Below, piece by piece: positions 7,696-16,348 of a stretch of 62,449 nucleotides of DNA. The notes below the pieces were generated by a model. That model saw only the letters and a list, made by a program, of their open reading frames with translations, did not search any database and was not told the origin of the DNA. Made by a program: the position numbers and the translations under genes. The DNA lies in assembly GCA_035403085.1 (NCBI GenBank), contig DAONEM010000010.1:1-62449 (forward strand). The letters run 5' to 3'. Positions within the stretch are counted from its first letter, which is position 1. The number at the start of each line of letters is the position of its first letter. This DNA is from JAMOAD01 sp023621955. GTDB taxonomy: Bacteria > Acidobacteriota > Aminicenantia > JAMOAD01.

Positions 7696-9126
7696 ATGGA
7701 GAGGCAGAAAGAGCGCCTATGGCCCCTTCTCGTTATCGCCCTGGTCTCCCTCTACGGGGTTCTGGATTTCTTCTCTTTCGGGGTGAAGATGAGCGGGAAC
7801 CCCGGGTTCCCCTTGGACGATTCTTGGATTTTCTGGGGGTACGCGAAGACCTTCGTCTCCTCCTCGTCCCTTTCCATCAACTCCCTGACGCCACCAGCCG
7901 CAGGGGCGACCTCCTTGGGCTTTTTTTTCCTCCTCTCCCTCATGATCAAGCTCGGCGCGTCGAACCCCTTCCTGACCATGCTTTCGCTCAACGCTATTTT
8001 TCTGGTCCTCTCTGGTTGCCTCCTCTACCTCCTTGCCCGAGAGACGGGGGGAAACAGGGTTCTCTCCCTCTTGGTCGCTCTCCTCTTCGTCACCGACGGA
8101 AGAGTCTTGGCCGTGGCCAATTCGGGAATGGAGACAACCCTTTTTCTCTGGACTCTACTTCTGTCGCTCTACTTTCTCAAGAGGGGGAAGATCGCTCTTT
8201 TTTCCGCCTCCCTGGGGGTCGGTTTCTGGATCAGGCCGGAGGCGGTCTTCTTGCTCCTGCCGGCTCTCCTTCTCTACCGAGAGGTCCGTAAGCCTCTCAA
8301 GATTCTGCCCTTCCTCCTCCTCTGCGCCGCGAACCTTCTCTCCCTCAAGCTCCTCTCCGGCTCCTTCCTCGCCAACACAGGAGCGGCGAAGTTCGCCTTT
8401 TACGGGTATGTCGGAAGGGGGGAGTTCCTTTTCGAACTTCTGAAATACCTTCTCTTCACGGCGTTTCCCTTCTTGTTGGTCGGATTTCTGGGGGCCCTCC
8501 GTTTTCTCAGGAGAAGCCTCCCCTTCTCCGGGGTGCTCCTCCTCTTCGCCCTCCTCTTCGTTCTCTTCTATGCCGTTAAATTGCCGGTTCTTTACCACTA
8601 CGGCCGTTACCTTCTCCCCCTCATCCCCATCCTTCTCGCCTTCACGGTCTCCCTCTTCCCTCAGGTTTCGCCGAAGCTGAGGTCTTGGCTCCCCCTCCTT
8701 CTCCTTGTCTCTCTCCTGGTCGGTCTCTTCGGCTACAAAAGGTATAGAACCCTCTATGCCTATGACTGTTACATATTCTCCTCCCGGCACGTGAAGGCCT
8801 CCTACTGGATCTACCACCGTTTGGGGAAGGACGCCGTGGTGGCGGCCCACGATATCGGGGCCTTGGGTTACCTGGGGGAGAGGAGGGTCGTGGACATGGT
8901 CGGGCTCATCGATAAAGAGGCGATAGGCCTATCGGACAAGCCCCTGGAGTTGAAGCGCTTCCTCTTGGCCCGGGGGGTGACCCATGTCGCCGTTCTCGAC
9001 AGCTGGTTCGCCGTTCAAAACGCCCCTCTCCTCTACGAGACGAACCCTGGGGAGAGTCCGAGCATGAGAATCTACCGTATGACTCCAGAGACACTGGTTG
9101 TCCGGCGTGACCTGGCTGGTTTGTAA
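7696..9126 (+). CDS. multi-TM GT-C/ArnT-like membrane protein
   Basis: 476 aa from ATG 7696, preceded by GAAGAGGGG; the earlier in-frame GTG starts inside the terminator region and is rejected. About 11 hydrophobic helices span residues 8-375. The first periplasmic loop carries DDSWIF (after GNPGFPL), and NSGMETTLFLW occurs near residue 155, a pattern of family-39-like glycosyltransferases acting on lipid-phosphate sugars. The C-terminal 120 residues are soluble with AAHDIGALGYLGERRVVDMV, a segment seen in many uncharacterised bacterial GT-C proteins. Catalytic role and sugar are not known. It ends 12 bp before the convergent nucleotidyltransferase gene. Confidence 0.65.
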   Translation: MERQKERLWPLLVIALVSLYGVLDFFSFGVKMSGNPGFPLDDSWIFWGYAKTFVSSSSLSINSLTPPAAGATSLGFFFLLSLMIKLGASNPFLTMLSLNAIFLVLSGCLLYLLARETGGNRVLSLLVALLFVTDGRVLAVANSGMETTLFLWTLLLSLYFLKRGKIALFSASLGVGFWIRPEAVFLLLPALLLYREVRKPLKILPFLLLCAANLLSLKLLSGSFLANTGAAKFAFYGYVGRGEFLFELLKYLLFTAFPFLLVGFLGALRFLRRSLPFSGVLLLFALLFVLFYAVKLPVLYHYGRYLLPLIPILLAFTVSLFPQVSPKLRSWLPLLLLVSLLVGLFGYKRYRTLYAYDCYIFSSRHVKASYWIYHRLGKDAVVAAHDIGALGYLGERRVVDMVGLIDKEAIGLSDKPLELKRFLLARGVTHVAVLDSWFAVQNAPLLYETNPGESPSMRIYRMTPETLVVRRDLAGL

Positions 9127-9138
9127 GGGGGGGAGAGC

Positions 9139-10044
9139 CTACAAGGTTGGGAGGGGTTCCCGACGGTCTTCCAGGATGATCGACCCTTCGAATCTCTCTC
9201 CGGCCCTCACACGGGCTCCGGGTAGGAGGATACACCTGTTCAGGAAGGACCCTCCCTCCACCGTACTCCCATCCCAGAGGACCGACCTTTCGATCCGGCA
9301 CCCCTCCTCAACCTTCGCACCCGGGTCCGCCACAGAGAGGTGGAGGCCGGGACGGAAAAAGCTCTTTGGCGCCCGGCGGGCCGCATGGACATGGTGGTTC
9401 AGGTAGCGTAGAGGGTCCGTGAACTCGATCCAGGGTCCGGAACAGGGGGAGCCGAGGATCTTCCCGTGGGCTCGGGGGTTTCTGAAGAGGGTCGGGCCGA
9501 GGTCGGAGGGCCCTTCCGGGAGGAAGTCGAAGAGGAGGGGCCTCCAGAAAGAGATTCCCGTGAAGGTGTACCCCCGGAAGGCCCCCTGGGGGTCGAAGAG
9601 GATCCTCCCCGTTTCGTCGGTGGAGAGGAGGGAATAGCCCCTACGGGCGTCCACGAGAAGCATCATCATCCAGGCGTTGGAGCGGAGGAAGGTCTCCCAG
9701 CTCCGTCTCCAGGGAGTCGTCAGGAGGGAATCTGCGTTGGCCACAACGAAAGCCTCTTCCCCCTGCAGGAAAGGCTGAAAGTTCTTCACCCCCCCGCCGG
9801 TTCCCCGGAGAACCTCTTCCCGAACGAAGGTGACCGGTTCCCTTCGGGTCTTGAGAAACTCCTCCACCTTCTCCCCCTGGGTGAAGGTGTTCACGAAGAA
9901 CTCCTGGACGCCGTTCTTCTTCAAGGAGTCCAGAACCCACTCCAGAAGGGGATGGTTCAGGTAGGGGACCAGGGGCTTCGGGAGCCGATCCGTGAGGGGC
10001 CTGAGGCGGTTGCCCCGTCCAGCGGCTAAAACAACGGCTTTCAT
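9139..10044 (-). CDS. NDP-sugar nucleotidyltransferase (sugar-1-phosphate NTP-transferase)
   Basis: 301 aa. It opens with the nucleotide-binding signature AVVLAAGRGNRLRPLTDRLP followed by KPLVPY, including the catalytic Arg and Lys of the family. The metal-binding Asp is visible in VVANADSLL (near residue 105). The C-terminus has short left-handed-helix-like repeats (GAKVEEGCRIERSVLWDGSTV) seen in MurU/GMP-type enzymes. It should make an NDP-sugar from a hexose-1-phosphate; the exact sugar cannot be told. It is the last gene of a six-gene minus operon and overlaps the CYTH gene by 4 bp (ATGA). Confidence 0.85.
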   Translation of the reverse strand: MKAVVLAAGRGNRLRPLTDRLPKPLVPYLNHPLLEWVLDSLKKNGVQEFFVNTFTQGEKVEEFLKTRREPVTFVREEVLRGTGGGVKNFQPFLQGEEAFVVANADSLLTTPWRRSWETFLRSNAWMMMLLVDARRGYSLLSTDETGRILFDPQGAFRGYTFTGISFWRPLLFDFLPEGPSDLGPTLFRNPRAHGKILGSPCSGPWIEFTDPLRYLNHHVHAARRAPKSFFRPGLHLSVADPGAKVEEGCRIERSVLWDGSTVEGGSFLNRCILLPGARVRAGERFEGSIILEDRREPLPTL

Positions 10045-10583
10045 CGGGAAGGGAAGACCATGTCTCCCTCTCCGCCTCTCTCCCGGAAGAGGGTATGGTA
10101 GTTGGAGGTCAGGAAATCTTCGGGGCTCTTCCCCAGGCCTCGGGTGAAACGGAAGATGAACTCCTCGCTGCCTTCAAGCTCGATGAAGAGGGCGAAGGGG
10201 GTTCTATCGAGAGAGGCGATCCCTCCGGGGAAGTGAAAATCCTTTCGAAACTTCTGATATCGGAAGACAGGCAGGAGGCCAAGCTCCGCGAGAACACCCA
10301 GGAAACCTTCCCCTTCCCCCATCTCGGTCTGCCACTCCTCCAGTGTCTTGAAGCGGGGGTCGGGGGCTCCGGCGGGAGGCTTCTTGAAGGTCAGGAACCA
10401 CCGTTCTCCACTCTTGCGAAGACGGAATAGAAGGCCCCGTTCCTTGAGGCGTCCGTCAGGGTAGTCGACGACCCAGTTGTCTTCAAAGGCCCAGTCGCTC
10501 TCTTCCAAGGGGTTCAGGCCTCTCAGAAGCTCCAAGGGATTTTCTTTCTCGGTAAACTCGATCTTGACTTCTCGTTCGATCAT
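10041..10583 (-). CDS. CYTH-domain protein (class IV adenylate cyclase / triphosphatase-like)
   Basis: 180 aa, the size of a single CYTH domain. The ExExK signature is present at the N-terminus (EREVKI, residues 3-8). Later strands carry paired charged residues that line the triphosphate tunnel (LLFRLRKSGERWFLTFKKP). The family binds organic or inorganic triphosphates and metal; members include thiamine triphosphatases and CyaB-type cyclases, and sequence alone does not separate these. It overlaps both neighbours by 4 bp, so it is translated with the prenyl synthase and the sugar nucleotidyltransferase. Confidence 0.8.
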   Translation of the reverse strand: MIEREVKIEFTEKENPLELLRGLNPLEESDWAFEDNWVVDYPDGRLKERGLLFRLRKSGERWFLTFKKPPAGAPDPRFKTLEEWQTEMGEGEGFLGVLAELGLLPVFRYQKFRKDFHFPGGIASLDRTPFALFIELEGSEEFIFRFTRGLGKSPEDFLTSNYHTLFRERGGEGDMVFPSR

Positions 10584-11548
10584 TGGGTCCGCTCCAGGAG
10601 AAAGGGTATAAGCGCGTTCAGGCCCGTTCTGAAGGGTGTGTCCGGGAGGGAGAGGAGCAGGGCCTGGGCCTCTTGGCCGATCCGGTTCGCGTAGAGGAGG
10701 CTCTCCTCCAGGCCGAGCCTTCGAACCTCCCTCTGGAGGTGGAGGAGGGCCTTCTCGTCTCCGTTCTGAAAGAAGCCTTCCGCTTGGGCCGTCAGGGAGG
10801 GCTCTTTGCGAAGGGCCAGAATCAGGGGGAGAGTGACGGTTCCCTCCCTCAGGTCGTTCATCACCGGTTTTCCGAAAGAACCGCTGTCGGAGGTGATGTC
10901 CAGGAGATCGTCCACCAGCTGAAAGAGAATCCCGACCAGGGTCCCCAGCCGTTCCAAGGCCTCCCCTCTCTCCGGGGCGACCTGAGAGAGGTGAGCGGCC
11001 ATCTGGGCGGCCAGGAGGAAGAGGGAGCCGGTCTTGCGGGTGATGATCTCACCGTACTCTCCGGGTGAGAGCCTCAGGTTCCTGTGGTTACGGATCTCCT
11101 GAACCTCACCGAGGAGCATCTCCTCTCCCCTCTGGTTCAGGAGCTCCAGAAGCTTAAGGTCGCCTTTGGAGAGGGCCAGCTTCTGTGTGGCCCACATGAG
11201 GAAGTCCCCCAGGAAGACCGCCGTCTGGTTCCCGTAGGAGTTGTTGAAGGAGGCCATTCCTCGCCTCTGGTCGGAGTGGTCGATGATGTCGTCGTGGATC
11301 AGGCTGGAGGCGTGAAGAAGCTCCAGGATGAGCCCGTAGTCGGCGAGGTCCGGGCGGGATGCGCCCAGGGAGCCTGAGAGGAGGAAGAAGAAGAGCGGCC
11401 TGATCCGTTTTCCCGAGGCGAGGAAGCTCTCTTCGAAGTAAGAGCTGAGCTCGGTGTTCTTCAGGATTCCCTGGAGCTCTTTCTCCATCTCCGAGAGGAG
11501 AGAGGCGACCGGGGCCTCCGCTTCCCTGGGGATGGAGGAGCCCTTCAT
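10580..11548 (-). CDS. polyprenyl diphosphate synthase (trans-isoprenyl synthase)
   Basis: 322 aa from the ATG at 11548, which overlaps the upstream stop (ATGA); the longer frame start lies inside the previous gene. Both Asp-rich motifs that bind the Mg-diphosphate substrates are intact: DDIID at residues 86-90 and DDLLD at 213-217, with the usual GKRIRP (46-51) and GKPVMNDLREGTVTLPL (from 226). It condenses isopentenyl diphosphate onto an allylic primer to give a long prenyl chain for quinones or lipid carriers. The UbiA-type transferase at 20343 and complex I at 23873-29379 are possible consumers of its products. Confidence 0.92.
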   Translation of the reverse strand: MKGSSIPREAEAPVASLLSEMEKELQGILKNTELSSYFEESFLASGKRIRPLFFFLLSGSLGASRPDLADYGLILELLHASSLIHDDIIDHSDQRRGMASFNNSYGNQTAVFLGDFLMWATQKLALSKGDLKLLELLNQRGEEMLLGEVQEIRNHRNLRLSPGEYGEIITRKTGSLFLLAAQMAAHLSQVAPERGEALERLGTLVGILFQLVDDLLDITSDSGSFGKPVMNDLREGTVTLPLILALRKEPSLTAQAEGFFQNGDEKALLHLQREVRRLGLEESLLYANRIGQEAQALLLSLPDTPFRTGLNALIPFLLERTQ

Positions 11549-12108
11549 GGACGCCCCTCCCGGTACCGTGCGGGACCCTCCAGGTAGAAGTCTCCGCCAT
11601 GGAGGTCGTTGATGACCGTCAGCGGAAAGTCCCGGACCTTGAAGAGATAAACCGCTTCGGGGCCGAGTTCGGGGAAGGCCACCACCTCCATGGAGAGGAT
11701 CGAGAGGGAGAGCAGGGCTGCTCCTCCCCCGAGGGCGGCCATGTAGAGGCACTGGTGGAGAAGTTGAGCCTCCTTGACCCGGGGGGACCGGGGCCCTTTC
11801 CCGATGGTCGCCTTGACCCCCAGGGAGTAGAGGAGGGGGGCGTAGGGGTCCATCCTCCCCGAGGTTGTCGGGCCCACCGATCCCACATGGCGGTGGGGGG
11901 GCTTCGGTGTGGGGCCGGCGTAGAAGAGGACCGCTCCCTTCAGGGGAAAGGGGAGGGGAAGTCCCTGGTCGATAGCCTCCTGAATCCGCTTATGGGCGAG
12001 GTCGCGGGCGGTGTAGATGTCGCCGGTGAGCAGGACCTGATCGCCGGCGCGGAGGGGCGCCATCTCCTCATCTTTCAGAGGGGTCGTGAGCCTGTAGGGA
12101 AGGATCAA
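11545..12108 (-). CDS. class I fumarate hydratase / tartrate dehydratase beta subunit
   Basis: 187 aa, the normal size of a separate beta subunit. Signatures include GDIYTARDLAHKRIQEA, FYAGPTP, GSVGPTTSGRMDPYAP and IGKGPRSP. It starts with TTG overlapping the upstream TGA. The next in-frame Met (residue 16) would cut the conserved N-terminal strand, and GGGGGTGG lies upstream, so TTG is preferred. The family needs an iron-sulfur alpha subunit to hydrate fumarate to malate, but none is in this operon or window; the upstream gene is a cobalamin adenosyltransferase. The alpha partner must be elsewhere, or this beta protein has another role. Confidence 0.85.
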   Translation of the reverse strand: MILPYRLTTPLKDEEMAPLRAGDQVLLTGDIYTARDLAHKRIQEAIDQGLPLPFPLKGAVLFYAGPTPKPPHRHVGSVGPTTSGRMDPYAPLLYSLGVKATIGKGPRSPRVKEAQLLHQCLYMAALGGGAALLSLSILSMEVVAFPELGPEAVYLFKVRDFPLTVINDLHGGDFYLEGPARYREGRP

Positions 12109-12644
12109 AATTCCACCCCCTTGCGGGCCTGGAGGCCCTCGGTGTAGTAGTGTTTGACCTCCCTCATCTCCGTGACGAGATCCGCCTCTTCGATGAAGGA
12201 ATCCGGAGCGTAGCGGCCAGTTACGACGAGTTCCACGTTGGGTGGTCTTCTCTTCAACAGCTCCAGAATCTCCGCTTCCGGGAGGAGGCGAAAGTGGACG
12301 GAGACGTTGAGCTCATCCAGGACGACTAAGTCGAACTCTCCGGAGAAAAGGGCCTCCCGGGAACGGTCAAGCCCCCTTCGGGCGGCTTCGATCTGTTGGG
12401 GTGGAAGCGGGTCGGCGGGATGACAGAATTCGGGGAGGCCGAAGCTTTCGACGACCACTCTTCCCGGGAAGTTCCGCAGGGCCTCGATCTCGCTGTAACC
12501 CCCGGCTTTCAGGAATTGGCCGAAAAAGACACGCCATCCCGCTCCGAGGGCCCGAAGGGAGAGCCCTAAGGCGGCGGTGGTCTTCCCCTTTCCGTTCCCC
12601 GTATAGATCTGTAAACGTCTCTGTTCTTGAGGGGGCGTCGACAC
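12105..12644 (-). CDS. cobO: ATP:corrinoid adenosyltransferase, CobO/BtuR type
   Basis: 179 aa from a GTG at 12644, one base after the upstream TAG. The open frame extends further upstream, but that part lies inside the zinc-ribbon gene and is Pro/Arg-rich. The P-loop GNGKGKTT is at residues 16-23, preceded by the family's typical LQIYTG, and the second motif is DLVVLDELN. The enzyme adenosylates cob(I)alamin to make coenzyme B12. The methylmalonyl-CoA mutase at 51839-56186 needs that cofactor, so there is a plausible link within the window. The ribosome site is weak (GAGAG), consistent with translational coupling. Confidence 0.88.
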   Translation of the reverse strand: MSTPPQEQRRLQIYTGNGKGKTTAALGLSLRALGAGWRVFFGQFLKAGGYSEIEALRNFPGRVVVESFGLPEFCHPADPLPPQQIEAARRGLDRSREALFSGEFDLVVLDELNVSVHFRLLPEAEILELLKRRPPNVELVVTGRYAPDSFIEEADLVTEMREVKHYYTEGLQARKGVEF

Positions 12645-12645
12645 T

Positions 12646-13281
12646 CTACTCTCTCTTATGGCCACATTCCGGACAAAACTTGCTCCCCTGGGGGATCTTC
12701 TTCTTGCAGGAGGGGCATTTCTCGTCCCCGTAGACTTTGGCTCCGCATGCCGGACAGAACTTGACGTTGCCGGAGAGGGGCTCGCCGCAACCGGGGCAGG
12801 TGGCACGCAGGGATTCACGCCAGTGTTCCGTGGCAAGGTGCTTGTCCTCCTCAGCCATGGCCGCGTGTGCCCAGACCTCCTCCACCGAACGGGAGGATTG
12901 GGCCGCGGCCATCTCGACGCCTAAATCGGGAGCACACTCTTTGCAGAGACCCTTCTTGGTGTTCCAACAATGGGCGCGGCACACCCAAGTCGAACAACGG
13001 GGGCATTGAACGAAGTTGGGTTTTAGCTCCTGAAGGGCCTCCTTGTAGGCCGAGTCTCGAGCCTTCTTCCAAGCAGCGGATCCGATCCTTTCGCTCAGAT
13101 CGGCGGCGTTTCCGAAAAGTCCTCCGAAGAGGCTGTTGGCCGCGTCCAGGACTCCCGAGACTCGGCCGGCCATGTACCCCTTGAATTCGGTCCGGAAGCC
13201 GGCTCCGCAACGGCCGCATTGGGCTTCGAATTGAAACCCGTCGCCTGTGCTCAGATCGTTGATGGTGTCGATGGATTCCAT
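12646..13281 (-). CDS. multi-zinc-ribbon protein of unknown function
   Basis: 211 aa. Cys pairs occur in five clusters: CGRC (near residue 22), CPRC with CRAHC and CKEC (near 93-118), CPGC (near 160), CPAC (near 172), and CPSC with CPEC at the C-terminus, so at least three zinc ribbons can form. A Gly/Ala-rich stretch around residues 36-60 (GYMAGRVSGVLDAANSLFGGLFG) is amphipathic and may contact membrane. No enzyme domain is visible. It is the first gene of the minus operon running to 9139. A TATAAT-like -10 (13314-13319) lies upstream, but a good -35 is not seen. Confidence 0.7.
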   Translation of the reverse strand: MESIDTINDLSTGDGFQFEAQCGRCGAGFRTEFKGYMAGRVSGVLDAANSLFGGLFGNAADLSERIGSAAWKKARDSAYKEALQELKPNFVQCPRCSTWVCRAHCWNTKKGLCKECAPDLGVEMAAAQSSRSVEEVWAHAAMAEEDKHLATEHWRESLRATCPGCGEPLSGNVKFCPACGAKVYGDEKCPSCKKKIPQGSKFCPECGHKRE

Positions 13282-13313
13282 GGTTCCCCTCTCTCTTCTC
13301 AGAAATGGCTTTT

Positions 13314-13319
13314 ATTATA
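13314..13319 (-). promoter_or_regulatory. possible -10 box of the six-gene minus operon
   Basis: TATAAT on the minus strand, about 33 bp before the start at 13281. No convincing -35 sits at 16-18 bp, so this is only a candidate. Confidence 0.35.
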
Positions 13320-13362
13320 GCACATCCTTCCCGGGGGTCGAAGGGGCCCCCTCTTGCCCACG

Positions 13363-13391
13363 TTGACCTCACCACGGCCCTGGGCTACAAT
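13363..13391 (+). promoter_or_regulatory. sigma-70 promoter of the aldehyde dehydrogenase gene
   Basis: TTGACC (13363-13368), 17-bp spacer, TACAAT (13386-13391). GGAGGAGAGG and ATG 13441 follow. Confidence 0.75.
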
Positions 13392-13440
13392 GGTCTCTCT
13401 TGGAGATCGTCGGCGGTTGAACCTGGAGGAGAGGAGAAGA

Positions 13441-15033
13441 ATGGACAAGAGAGACGGAGGGAACGGCCCTTTCAGGGGAGAGGAGTCTACTTCCCTTTGG
13501 GGAGAGGTCCCTCGAGAGTTTTCCGAACTTCTTCCCACCTCTCTGGCCGGGAGGCTCCTGAACGGGAAGGTGATCCCCTGGTCCGGACCCTGGGAGAGGG
13601 TTCTCTCTCCCCTTCTCTTCCAAGAGAGGGGGGAGGTGGAGGTGGGACGCTACCCCTTGTTGGGGGAGAGAGAGGCGGCCGAAGCGCTGGCCTCCTCGGT
13701 CGCCGCCTTCGAAGGGGGACGGGGGGAGTGGCCCCGGACACCTCCCCGGGAGAGGGCCGAAAGGGTGGAGCACTTCCTCCGCCGAATGCGGGAGAAGAGG
13801 GAGACTCTTGCCCGCCTCCTCTCTTGGGAGATCGCCAAGCCCTACGGGGACGCTCTCAAAGAGGTGGACCGCACCGCCGCCTACATGGACAACACCCTCG
13901 AAGAGTTCAGCCGGATGCAGAGGGAGGCCCGATATCCCAGGGAGGGAGAGGGAATCGTCGGGCGTATCCTTCCGACCCCTCTGGGGGTCGCTCTCTGCAT
14001 GGGCCCATACAACTACCCCCTCTACGAGAGCCTGACCCTTGTCCTGCCGGCCCTCCTGATGGGGAACACCGTTCTCTTCAAACTCCCCAGGAAGGGCCTC
14101 CTCTTCTACAACCACCTTCTTCCCGCCTTCGGGGAGCTCTTCCCGCCGGGAGCGGTCAACGTCCTCAGCGGCGAATCCTCCCTCCTCTGCGAACCTCTCC
14201 TGGCGTCAGGGCAGATCGACCTGTTGGCCTTCATCGGTTCGAGCCGTGTCGCCTCTCGGCTGCAGAACCTTCACCCCCGCCCCCACCGCCTCAGGACGCT
14301 CCTGGGGCTGGAGGCGAAGAACGTCGCCCTTCTTCTGCCGGGGGCGGACCTGAGGAACGCCGCCAAGGAGTGCCTCCTTGGGGCCTTGGCCTTCAACGGT
14401 CAGAGGTGCGCGGCCCTGAAGATCCTCTTCGTTCCCAAAGAGGGGGTCGGAACCTTCCTCTCCCTCCTGGAGGAGAGGCTGGCGGAGCTCGCTTTCGGGA
14501 TGCCTTGGCAAGAGGATGTCTTCCTGACGCCCTTGGCCGACCCCGGAAGGCTCTCCTATCTCGCGGAGCTCCTGGAGGACGCACTCTCCAAGGGGGCCAA
14601 GGTCATCAACCGAGGGGGAGGCGAGATCCGAGGGGGGATCATGACTCCGGCTCTCCTCTCCCCTGTGGACGGTTCCATGAGGCTCTACCGGGAAGAACAG
14701 TTCGGCCCCCTGGTTCCGATCGTTCCCTACGCTTCTGTCGAGCAGGTTTGGGAGTACTTCGCCGGATCCCCCTTCGGCCAGCAGGCAAGCCTCTTCGGTG
14801 AGGACGAGGGGGAGTTGGAAAGGGCCGTCTCCCTCCTCTCTTGTCAGGTGGCCAGAATCAACATCGGCTGCAAGTGCCAGAGGGGGCCCGACAGGTTCCC
14901 CTTCACCGGGAGAAGGGACTCCGCCCAAGGGGTGATGTCCGCCCAAGAGACTCTGAAGGCCTTTTCCTCCCCCCTTGTCGTCGCCCTGAGGAGCTCCTCA
15001 GGGGTCAGGGGGATTCTCGACCGGGAGCTTTGA
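13441..15033 (+). CDS. aldehyde dehydrogenase family, GapN-like
   Basis: 530 aa from ATG 13441, which has a strong GGAGGAGAGG site; the frame extends upstream across the promoter and is rejected there. ALDH landmarks are present: the Asn in MGPYNYP (N191), GLEAKN with catalytic E291, and the nucleophile C323 in NGQRCAALK. The PYNYPLYE and GNTVLFKLP segments resemble non-phosphorylating glyceraldehyde-3-phosphate dehydrogenase (GapN), which oxidises G3P to 3-phosphoglycerate with NADP. Another aldehyde substrate cannot be excluded. It is monocistronic and convergent with the RNA methyltransferase at 15082. Confidence 0.85.
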   Translation: MDKRDGGNGPFRGEESTSLWGEVPREFSELLPTSLAGRLLNGKVIPWSGPWERVLSPLLFQERGEVEVGRYPLLGEREAAEALASSVAAFEGGRGEWPRTPPRERAERVEHFLRRMREKRETLARLLSWEIAKPYGDALKEVDRTAAYMDNTLEEFSRMQREARYPREGEGIVGRILPTPLGVALCMGPYNYPLYESLTLVLPALLMGNTVLFKLPRKGLLFYNHLLPAFGELFPPGAVNVLSGESSLLCEPLLASGQIDLLAFIGSSRVASRLQNLHPRPHRLRTLLGLEAKNVALLLPGADLRNAAKECLLGALAFNGQRCAALKILFVPKEGVGTFLSLLEERLAELAFGMPWQEDVFLTPLADPGRLSYLAELLEDALSKGAKVINRGGGEIRGGIMTPALLSPVDGSMRLYREEQFGPLVPIVPYASVEQVWEYFAGSPFGQQASLFGEDEGELERAVSLLSCQVARINIGCKCQRGPDRFPFTGRRDSAQGVMSAQETLKAFSSPLVVALRSSSGVRGILDREL

Positions 15034-15081
15034 TCTCCCCTTCGGCTCTCGGGCCAGGCGGAACGAAAGGGCAGGCGCGCT

Positions 15082-16245
15082 TCAGAGAAGGGGGCGGATC
15101 TCCAGCTTTACCAACCTTCCTTCCAGGGGGCCGTTGAAGAGGGGAATCTTCCGAGAGGGTCTCAACCCCAGGGAGGGGATCAGCTCGCGGTTACCGCAGA
15201 GGATCCAGGCTGTCGAACGGGGGCAACGGCGCTTGAGAAAGTCTCCAAACTCCTTGTAGAGGGTCTTGAGCTTTTCTGTCTCTCCGAGGCGCACTCCGTA
15301 GGGAGGGTTGCAGAGAAGGGTCCTGTCGGCGAGTCCCTCTAAGGTTCTGAAGTCTCCGCTCTTGAGGGAGACTCTCTCTCCGCAGGGGAGGGAGGAGAGG
15401 TTCCTTCTGGCCCTCTTGACGGCTTCAGGGGAGACGTCGCTCCCCGAGAGGAGGCCCTCAGGGAGGGAGCGGCTCTCCTCGTTGGCCTTCCGGAGAGACT
15501 CCTCCCAGAGGGGGGCGTCGAAGTCAGGGAGTCCCGAGAGGCCGAAGCTCGAACGGAAGAGGGAGTTGGGGATTCGGCACCAGGACATGAGGGCCTCCGC
15601 CAGGAGCGTGCCGGAGCCGCAGAAGGGGTCATAGAGGGGAGTCTCCCCCTTCCAGCCGCTCAGCCGGACGATCGCAGCGGCAAGGGTCTCCTGAAGAGGG
15701 GCATCTCCCCCCTCTTTCCTATACCCTCTTCGGTGGAGGGCCCCTCCGGCGACGTCCAGGCTCAACAGGGCCCGGTCCTCCTGAATCAGAAGGTGTAGCC
15801 AGAGGTCTGGGGAGTCTTCCGCCTGGGCGACAGAGGGCCGCTTTCCCAGGGTCCTGACGAAGTGGTCCGCTACGGCGTCTTTGAGCCGCTGAACAGCGAA
15901 GTGGGAGTTTTTGATCCGGCTTCCCGAAAGGTCGGCGAAGATTCGGAAGGTCTTCTCCGGAGAGAGGAGCTCGTTCCAGGCCAACTTGGTGCTTCTCTTG
16001 TAGAGCTGATCGTCGGAGAAGCAAGGAAAGGAGGCTAGAGGGGCGAGAATCCGCGAAGGGATCCTGGCCAGGAGGAGGATTCTGTAGAGGGTTGGGTTCT
16101 GGGCGGAGAAGTAGACCCCCCGGTAGGAGGGGGAGAGATCTTCAGCCCCCAACTCCTCGAGCTCGGAGGCGGCGACCTCCTCGAGGGCGGGTCCAGTGCG
16201 AGCGAAGAAACGTCTTTTTTCCAAGTATTCCCACATGGACCCCAT
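15082..16245 (-). CDS. THUMP-domain 23S rRNA/tRNA guanine-N2 methyltransferase (RlmL N-part / TrmN-like)
   Basis: 387 aa. An N-terminal THUMP-type RNA-binding region (residues about 1-160, starting RRFFARTGPALEEVAASELE) is followed by a Rossmann methyltransferase with the SAM motif YDPFCGSGT and the catalytic NPPYGVRLG. The family methylates guanine N2 in rRNA or tRNA. Two starts are possible: ATG 16245 after AAGGGG, reported here, or ATG 16236, which lies 7 nt after a perfect minus-strand TATAAT (16244-16249) and could be a leaderless start. It has no operon partner. Confidence 0.85.
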   Translation of the reverse strand: MGSMWEYLEKRRFFARTGPALEEVAASELEELGAEDLSPSYRGVYFSAQNPTLYRILLLARIPSRILAPLASFPCFSDDQLYKRSTKLAWNELLSPEKTFRIFADLSGSRIKNSHFAVQRLKDAVADHFVRTLGKRPSVAQAEDSPDLWLHLLIQEDRALLSLDVAGGALHRRGYRKEGGDAPLQETLAAAIVRLSGWKGETPLYDPFCGSGTLLAEALMSWCRIPNSLFRSSFGLSGLPDFDAPLWEESLRKANEESRSLPEGLLSGSDVSPEAVKRARRNLSSLPCGERVSLKSGDFRTLEGLADRTLLCNPPYGVRLGETEKLKTLYKEFGDFLKRRCPRSTAWILCGNRELIPSLGLRPSRKIPLFNGPLEGRLVKLEIRPLL

Positions 16246-16290
16246 TATACCCCTTAGGCGCTTTACGGGAAAGGGAGACCCCACATCTCC

Positions 16291-16319
16291 TTGACAAGAG
16301 CGGGAGGGATGTACATAAT
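16291..16319 (+). promoter_or_regulatory. sigma-70 promoter of motAB
   Basis: Perfect -35 TTGACA (16291-16296), 17-bp spacer, -10 CATAAT (16314-16319), about 30 bp before the motA start. It is a housekeeping-type promoter, not a sigma-28/54 flagellar one. Confidence 0.75.
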
Positions 16320-16348
16320 AGCCATACCTATCGGGAGAGTGCTTCGAT

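Noticed and set aside
12645..12836. N-terminal extension of the CobO-type protein
   Set aside because: The extension overlaps the zinc-ribbon gene entirely and is Pro/Ser/Arg-rich; the family's own N-terminus starts at the GTG 12644.
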